Part shown: positions 41,036-47,500 of the stretch, piece after piece
Position numbering within the stretch: the first letter of the stretch is position 1
Layout: each line of letters opens with the position of its first letter
From: Prorocentrum cordatum
Taxonomy: Eukaryota > Sar > Dinophyceae > Prorocentrales > Prorocentraceae
Assembly: GCA_963575745.1 (NCBI GenBank)
Contig: CAUYUJ010008069.1
Span: forward strand, 1-47,500
Direction: 5' to 3'
Length of the DNA stretch: 47,500 bases
Notes under the pieces: model-generated
Told to the model about the DNA's origin: nothing
The model's input: only the letters and a program-made list of their open reading frames with translations
The model's database searches: none
Position numbers and translations under genes: made by a program

Positions 41036-44000
41036 CGTACGAGCGCCGCGCCCCAGCGGCTCCAGCCCTGGGGCCGCGTCTGGCCCATCGCACACCTCTC
41101 AGCCAGGTGCCGCCTCGGGACACAGTCCAGACCGCTCACCGACGGCATCGGGAGCCGACGACCGCCGTACGCCGTCCCTTATCAGCGCGGCCGCCGCCCT
41201 CGCCCGAGGCCATGCTCGCTCACGGCGCTCCGCCTCACGTTCGTCACGGCAGAGCGGCGGCAACTCCGCCTCTGACAGCAGCGACATCGATACGTGGGAG
41301 CACATCGAGACGGAAGAGGAGCCGACCGCCTACCACGTCCTCGCCTTCCACGTCCGCGATGTGCGGTCCCGTGTGAACGCCCCTGGCGTCGAGGTCTGGC
41401 TCGACCCAGGCGAGCATCACGATGGCGCCTACCTACCGTGGGGGGCGACCGTTGTGGGCCACCGCGTTACTGACCCTGCGGTTGCGGGTCGCGATGGCTG
41501 GGTCATCCTTCACCACGACCACGGCGACACCACCACCAGGCTCTGGGCACCGACCCAAGTCCACGTCAAGGCGGACGACACTTGGCGCACGGTCATGATC
41601 GCAGCGGACCTGGGGCCCCAGTGGATCGAGCGCCATGCTGACGACGCTCGCCTCCCCGCGGAGGCGGTCCGCACTACAGGCCAGTCCTGGTTCGCCGACG
41701 TCTGGCCTTTGTGGGATCGACCCCGACCCCACCCAGACGACGCAGTCACCGACGAGCAAGCGTTCCCGCCCCTACCAGGACGCTGGATTTGCCTACAGTG
41801 CCGATTCCAATGCTGCCAGTATTGTGCTGCCCGCCGCAACACGCAGCTCGGCACCTCGGGCCAACCGACGTGCCCGGACTGCTCCCTCAGCGGACTGCGT
41901 GCACCTATGGACTGGTCCACGGACTACTCTTGCAACAGCTGGACGTGCGTGTACAGCACCGACGACAGGGCCGCCGACACATGCTGCCTCTCCAGCAGAT
42001 GCCCGCATCCGCCTCGTCCGCACAGCCTGTTCGACGTCCGTGCCACAGGGATGCCTCCGCACATCCTCGCCCGCCAATACGGCAACGCGCCAGCCCAGCA
42101 CGACCTCATGGAGCCCCCCCGAGCGCCTTCAGGCCCCGGGGGGGAGCCTCCGCAACCAGGCCAAGCAGGATACCAGGGCCAATGGTATCTACCACCGAGG
42201 CCGCGTCGCGTCCCCAAGCAGGGATTGCCCGACGGCACGAGGCGGCCACCAGGGTTCACAGGGACGGGGATGCCTGAAGACCCGTCTCCCGACCAACCGC
42301 TGTGGAAGGAAGGCTACGTGCTCTTCGGCCCGCACCAGGCCCTCAAGGAGGATTTCATCTTCAACAAAGCGGTGCGCCGACCTTACTCCCTAGCCATCAC
42401 CAACATGTACAGGGATCGTGTCACAGTCAGGACCGTCTGCGAGTCTATCGCCGAGCGCATCCACACTACCCGCACGCGCTGGCGGGATGTGGTACTGTAC
42501 TGGGATGCCGAGGGCGGCCCTGGGCCTCAAGCTCTCGACTACGACATGCGCCTCTGTGACGCCATGGTGAGTCGTGCCACGACCGAAGCCGAGTTGAACC
42601 ACGACCGCAGCAACCGTGGTAGCTTCTGTCTCTATGGACCAGCGCACCAGCGGGCTGTGAACATCACGGTGCTCCCCGAGCCGCAGAACATTGACTTCGT
42701 GGAGCATGTACGGCGCTACTCACCTGACGGGGAGACTTACCCAGACCATGCCTTCGAGCACGTCTACCAGGGCTGGCGGCGGCCCGACGTGCCGCCCATC
42801 CTCCCCGACACCCGCCCGCTCTCGAGAGCCGACCAGCAGCGCTACCAGCAGCACCAGCAGCGCACCCAGCAGCGCGACCAACGCGACGCAGGTCAGCCGA
42901 GCACGCCACGCAACCGCTCTCCCGCGCGCGTCCCGACAGGCGACAGAGCGGTGTACGGCGGGGGCGCCGCCTACCACCGTGGCCCCATTGGTGCCAGGCC
43001 CGCGGCGGCAGGGGCAGCCGCCTCCAGCTACGGCCACGTCCCCCACGCCAGGGTGCACCCAGCGGTCGTCGGCTACCCGCGCGCACTCGAGCAGGCTCCC
43101 CCACGGGCCACCTCGCCCGCGCCAGGGTCCACGCGTGCCTGGGGCCATTACCCAGGCCGCCACGACAGCACCGCCAGCAACCAGTCCGCAGCGGCACCCC
43201 CTGCGGCTTCAGCCCAGGGGGCTGCGCCAAGCCGCGGCAGGACAGGGCGCCCCGCAGGATGGCGCGAGGCGAACGTGCGCGCCTGGCAACCGCGCCAACA
43301 CACGCCCCCGCCAAACGTGGCCGCAGCGCAGCGCCCTGCCCAGGCAAAGCCCGCCCCCCCTGAGCGCGAGCGGCAGCCGCTCGTCCCGCTCGTCCTCACG
43401 CACACCCAGGCACACCACAGCGCCTCCCCGCGGCACAGCGAGGGTAGTGCCCACCGCGTCAGCCCCCGGCCTGACGCCGCCGACCCTGACCAGGCTGCAG
43501 CCTCGGCGGCGGGCGGCACAGGCGGCTCCCGCCCGCCCAGCCCAGCACCCAGCGCAGCGCCGATCCGCTCCCCGAGCAGGGCGGACTCTGCGCGCGCCAA
43601 CGCCCAGGCGGCCTCGCCACGTGACCGCCACACGGGCGGGCGCGTCCCGCGCAGCCGGCCCAGCAGCCGCCACCGCTCGCGCAAGCCCCCTGGGAGTTCC
43701 ACGAGCTCGCCGCCCCGCGAGACTCAGGCTGACGCCCAAGCCCCCGAGGTGGTGCCACGTTTCGGTGCCGGCGCCAAAGACCCTAACGAGGTCGACCTCG
43801 AGCCGACGCCGTCCACGGACCAGGAGCTGCCACCGCCCACCCGCGTCGTCGCCCCCGACGAGGCGCCGACCTTCGACCCCTTCAAGCACAAGTACTCCGT
43901 CAAGGACCTCGCGGCGGGCTTCGGCGGCGGCTCACCGCTGTCTCCTCAGAGCCACGGCGGCGCCCCCGCCACCTCTGCCGCTGCCGCGGCAGCGGCGGCC

Positions 44001-47000
44001 CCGCGTGGAGTCAGCCCTGTCCGCAACGCGAGCCTCACGGCAGCGGGCATGGACGAGGCTCAGCGCCAGGCCACCGACCGCGCCGCTCGCCACGCCCAGC
44101 TAGTGGCTGACGCGCTGGCAGGGCGTGCGCCGCCGCAGCCACAGGGCCCACCGCCCGAGGCGAGCGCGGAGGGCGCACACGAACAAGCTGTTCCAGCTGA
44201 TGCTGCTCATCACGGCACTGACGGGGCGGGCGCGCCGCCGCAGGACGGACCAGCGGTGTCGCGTGCGCAGTATTCGCGCGCGCGCTGCGCCGCTGCCGCG
44301 CCGCGCTGCCGCCGCTGGTTTGCTTTTGCTCTTGCGCTCGGCAGGATGGATCGAGGAGTCGCCTCCCTCTCCCCCTGCTGCCGTCTCACCTTTCCTCCCT
44401 CCGCCCCCCACGGTACAGGAGTGAGGAGGTTTTTTCGAGGCAGTTTTGCCGATGTTTATGAACCCCCCCCGGCGCAGCGTCGACCATGCCTTGCCTACAC
44501 TTTTGGCCCGACGGCGGCTTCAGCCCCGTCCAAGCCAATCTGCTGCGACGCCATGAGCTCCTACTGTGGCCAAGCCTCCTACCTGGGTGACGGCCAGGCC
44601 GCCCTCCACCGTGCGGGGCGTGCTAACCCCAGCTCCACCGACGGAGATGGGCCAGGTCGCTCCATCCACCTCGTCAGCCTCAACATCACGAGTCTTCCAG
44701 CGAACTGGCCAACCATTACCGCCCTAGGTGTCGACCACAACGCCGCAGTCATAGCGCTGCAGGAGACCCGTCATGCCAAGCCTACCAGGCAAGCCATCGC
44801 CACCAACGCCGCCAATCCACACCACGGAGGATACCAGGCCAGTCTGGGACCTGACCTGGACCTGGCGCGTGCCCAGCGCAAAGCTGCTCACGGTGGCACG
44901 GACCACACGGTCGAGGGCAACACCGGCGCCTCGGGCGGGGTTGCCATCCTCTCTAAGGACGCCATCGTCGACTCCACCGTCGACGACATTGCGACCTGTA
45001 TCGCCACCCTCAAGGCCAAGAAACGATGGCACGAGGTCTTCCTCCCGCTCTGCACCCAGCACCGCCGCAGGCGGCGACGAAACAACCACGGTCCCGCTGG
45101 GATCTACATTGCGAGCCTCTACGGGGTCGCTGGAGGGGACAGCACCGATATATTTCGGCTTGCTGATTGCGCCGCCGCGAGGGTCGGCTCAGCCCCGTAT
45201 TTCATTTGTATGGACGCCAACACGAACATCGACGACAATCCACACCTGCTGCACATGATGCAGCACGGATGGTCCAACGTCGCTGAAGGCACACCAGACC
45301 ACACCATGCACACATATGGCAATATCCCTGACTGGGACCGCGTCACCAAGTGCCCCCGCACTTCGCGCATCGACTATGTCATCGCCAACCAAGCTGCGCG
45401 ATCCCTTGTCACCGACTTCTGCTATCTGCGTGACTTGCCAGCGAAGTCCCATGTTGGCCTGCAGGTCACACTCGACCTAAGCCGCCTCGATCACACGGCC
45501 CCACGCCTTTTGGCCCCCACGCCATACCCTCCAAACGACGGAGCTCATGAGGACCACGAACTCCAGGCACTAGGGACCCACATCGCCGGACGATACCACG
45601 ACCGCATGGAGCAGGCTGACGCACGCGACGATGTGGAACGCATGTTCGCCCTGGCAAACGAGGCCAGCCATGAGTACCATCTCACCCGGCTGCGGGACCT
45701 GCCGCCCCCACCGCCAGACCACCCAAAAAAGAAGGCCCCTACCATGCACGGGCTCACACCCACGTTCGAGGAGCGACCCGCCGTCCCCCGCGCCTTTCCC
45801 ACCTACGGAGCTTCCACGATTCACATGAACCGCCTTCGCAAGCTCCATCGGCAACTTTGCGAGCTTCGCTTCATCGGACTGCACCATCATATAGACTGCC
45901 GTGCTATCCCGCCGCACCTGGCGCAACGCATCGACTGCACGTGGGCCGCGGCCCGCCTTCTCTGCCACAAGCTGCGCCCCACGGCCCTCCTGGCTTTTCC
46001 TGACGCCTGGACCCCCGACGTGCCAGCGCCACGCGGAGAGCAGCTCGATCGTCTGATCCAAAATCTAGACTCGGAGCTGGCGCGACGTGCAAACCGAGCC
46101 AAAGCTGAACGCATCAAGATCTGGTCTGAGGGCGTCCGCGAGCCAAGCGGGCGAAAGGCGGCCATATACGCACGGGCTGCCGACTGCTCGCCCACGGCGT
46201 ATCTCCGCACGCCTACCACTCCCGACGATGCACAGCTCCACTGCGACATCACCGCCTTCAACCCTGACCAAGCTAGCACGGACGACAGTGACGCCGACAC
46301 CGACGCCGGCGGCTTCAGCCCCGGCGACGGTAGCTCGCCCGACACGGACAACGACGACGGCCCCATTCGTGGCCCACTACCAGCCCAGGTTCCCGACGCC
46401 CTCCCCGCCAACGCTATCGTTGCCAACACCAAAGACATGCTCAAGCTCATGGTCGACACCTGGGAGCCCATCCTGGGCACGTACCGCGCTCGCGCGGGCC
46501 ATGACGCCGAAGCTATGCCGACGTGGGCGGACTTCTACGACGAATACCGCCAAGAGCTGCCTACGCCATCACCAGCAGCCCCCTTCCACCTTACCGACGA
46601 CCAACTCATCCACTTCATTCGCACCCGTTCACCGCGCCGCGCGGGGGGACTCGACGGCTGGACGACCAAGGAGGCAAAGGAGTTACCCGACGACATCCTT
46701 CGCCTCTTCGCCAGCGTCTTACGTGCTATGCAACGCACTGGCACCATCCCCGAGCCCCTCCTGCACGTGCCAAACCCGTGCCTCCGAAAAGGCCGAGGGG
46801 AACTCCCGACGGACCAACGGCTTCTCTCGGTTCTTTCCGTGTGGATGTATGCGTGGGAGGCGCCGGCCTACCGTAGCCTCACGACCTGGCGGCAAGGATG
46901 GACCCATGCCACGAGCTTCGGCGCCGTTCCCAAAGCCACCATTGGGGATGTCAGCACTTCTCTCGCCCTGCGCATCGAACACGCCAGGACTTTACTCCTC

Positions 47001-47500
47001 CCCTTAGCTGGAGCAGCCCTTGACCGACAGAAGTGCTTCGACTACCTCATCACGGACATCTGTCTAAACCTTGCGCTGCACGCGGGGTGCCCACAAGACA
47101 TCGTTACTGTCCGCCGAAACTTCTACAGACACCACAAACGCTACATCCGCATGAACGGAGCGTACTCCAGGGACCTGGCCAGGACAAACGGTCACCTCCA
47201 GGGCAGCTCGTGGTCCCTGGATGACATCAAGCTGCTCATGTGCGTGTGGACAAAGAGGCAGCACCGATACGTTCCTCGATCACTCAGCACTACTTTCGTT
47301 GACGACAGCAACTCCACTACCCACACCGCTCCTGAGCTGCAGAAATCTCTCGACGAAACCGCCAAGTTTGACCGATTCTCCGGTCAACGCATTCACCCTG
47401 GTAAAGTGGCAGGGTGGGCGCTCACCGATGAGCTGCACGCCGCCGTCACCCAGCTCACACTGGCGGATCGCCCCCTCCGAGTGGTCGATTCCTTCAAGCT
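40986..47500 (+). CDS. Giant LINE polyprotein frame: Cys clusters, APE endonuclease, reverse transcriptase (partial, 3' end outside)
   Basis: I translated this frame codon by codon: there is no stop from 40986 to the window edge, 2,171 codons. It may be entered by frameshift from the preceding frame (ending 41035) or start at ATG 41595; the EN-RT part could also begin at ATG 44551. Numbering from 40986: Cys clusters (WICLQCRFQCCQYC, TCPDC) from residue 269; a folded unknown section at about 440-600 (GYVLFGPHQALKEDFIFN); Gln/Pro/Ala-rich linker at about 610-1070; low-complexity sequence at about 1080-1180; endonuclease at about 1226-1495; RT from about 1885 to the end. The GGFSPG motif at 46308-46323 lies between EN and RT. 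Confidence 0.8.
44661..45470 (+). other. APE-type endonuclease domain within the LINE frame
   Basis: Motifs in order: VSLNITS (Asn 1233), ALQETRH (Glu 1260), GGVAILSK, GIYIASLYG, ICMDANTNIDDN (Asp 1410, Asn 1412), SRIDYVIAN (Asp 1463) and AKSHVGLQV (His 1489). This is the EEP/APE series used by LINEs to nick target DNA. The usual S-D-H is S-H here, a form I recall in other dinoflagellate LINEs. All key acidic residues are present, so it looks intact. Confidence 0.8.
46590..47500 (+). other. LINE reverse transcriptase domain (RVT_1), cut by window end
   Basis: RRAGGLDGWTTKEAK opens the domain (Asp near 1890). Then come LRKGRGELPTDQRLLSVLSV, a diverged ATSFGAVPKATIGDV where HGFRPG-like sequence is usual, motif A LDRQKCFDYL (Asp 2013), motif B NGHLQGSSWS (Gln 2072), motif C TTFVDDSNS (Asp 2106 and 2107) and motif D IHPGKVAGW. 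FVDD in place of YADD keeps both catalytic Asp. No stop or shift, so this copy could be recent or active. The thumb and C-terminus lie beyond 47500. Confidence 0.85.

Larger units (their letters stand above)
35656..46323 (+). repeat. Dispersed 16-base motif GGCGGCTTCAGCCCCG, five exact copies plus variants
   Basis: Exact copies: 35656-35671, 37399-37414, 38780-38795, 44513-44528 and 46308-46323. The second and third share a longer block (CGCAGTGG before, CTGCAG after). Near copy: 43202-43217. Variants with one inner pair swapped, GCGCCTTCAGGCCC, are at 39944-39957 and 42123-42136. Four exact copies read GGFSP in the apparent coding frame; the one at 44513 does not. Confidence 0.85.
33955..47500 (+). 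mobile_element. Long LINE-type (non-LTR) retrotransposon, runs off the window
   Basis: An 861-codon ORF1 with C-terminal coiled coil is followed by a region ending in APE-type endonuclease and RVT_1 reverse transcriptase. At more than 13.5 kb it is far longer than usual LINEs (about 5-8 kb). Part of the extra length is an unusual membrane/ADP-ribosyltransferase-like section. The 5' end is unknown and the 3' end is outside the window. It could instead be an EN-RT LINE next to an unrelated gene; the shared 16-base motif across all parts argues for one unit. Confidence 0.65.

Noticed and set aside
42691-44103. 470-codon open frame
   Set aside because: It is a shadow of the stop-free LINE frame at 40986-47500; Arg/Pro/Ala/Ser-rich with no motifs.

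Overview
The window looks like dinoflagellate nuclear DNA (Symbiodinium/Polarella/Prorocentrum-like). I infer this from the protein families I recognise: dinoflagellate-type copia and LINE elements with very GC-rich, C-ending codons. The non-coding context also fits: microsatellites and short-unit satellites, no bacterial-style operons, and no convincing ordinary host gene. No species can be named, and all family assignments come from remembered motifs, not searches. No tRNA, rRNA or CRISPR array was seen, and no spliced-leader relic was convincing.

Layout. 1-6792: the 3' half of a decayed Ty1/copia-type LTR retrotransposon. It carries an accessory domain, a cytosine-methyltransferase-like domain, a Cys-rich cluster, integrase, reverse transcriptase and RNase H, then a ~270-bp LTR-like repeat. 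6793-15000: repeat-dominated DNA with TA and CT/GA microsatellites, 10-11-bp repeats, a large 12-bp satellite in two alternating unit types, and a ~169-bp satellite. 15000-18000: unassigned, possibly intron-containing sequence. 18000-21200: more satellites (10, 76-77 and 21 bp). 21295-24048: GC-rich gene-like sequence ending in the fingers of a different reverse transcriptase, cut off exactly where a second copy of the LTR-like repeat begins.

24042-32300: the 5' half of a second copia-type element: LTR-like repeat, candidate primer-binding site, Gag with a broken zinc knuckle, a long linker, a RING-H2 domain and a retropepsin-like protease. The two half-elements are probably one family. Laid end to end they give LTR-Gag-RING-PR-(methyltransferase-like)-IN-RT-RH-LTR. 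32300-33900: a 14-bp satellite, a GAC repeat and a long CT tract.

33955-47500: a LINE that is much better preserved. It has an 861-codon ORF1, a frame-shifted region with predicted membrane segments and an ADP-ribosyltransferase (PARP)-like HGTR domain, and then one frame open without a stop from 40986 to the window edge (2,171 codons). That frame carries Cys clusters, an APE-type endonuclease and a reverse transcriptase with its catalytic Asp residues intact. It continues beyond the window.

The most unusual signals are two families of tiny palindromic sequences embedded in the coding regions. In the copia elements, about 25 copies of GC[A/G]GG-4 nt-CC[T/C]GC usually encode Ala-Gly-X-Pro-Ala. 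In the LINE, five exact copies of GGCGGCTTCAGCCCCG occur, with variants in which one paired position has swapped to its complement.
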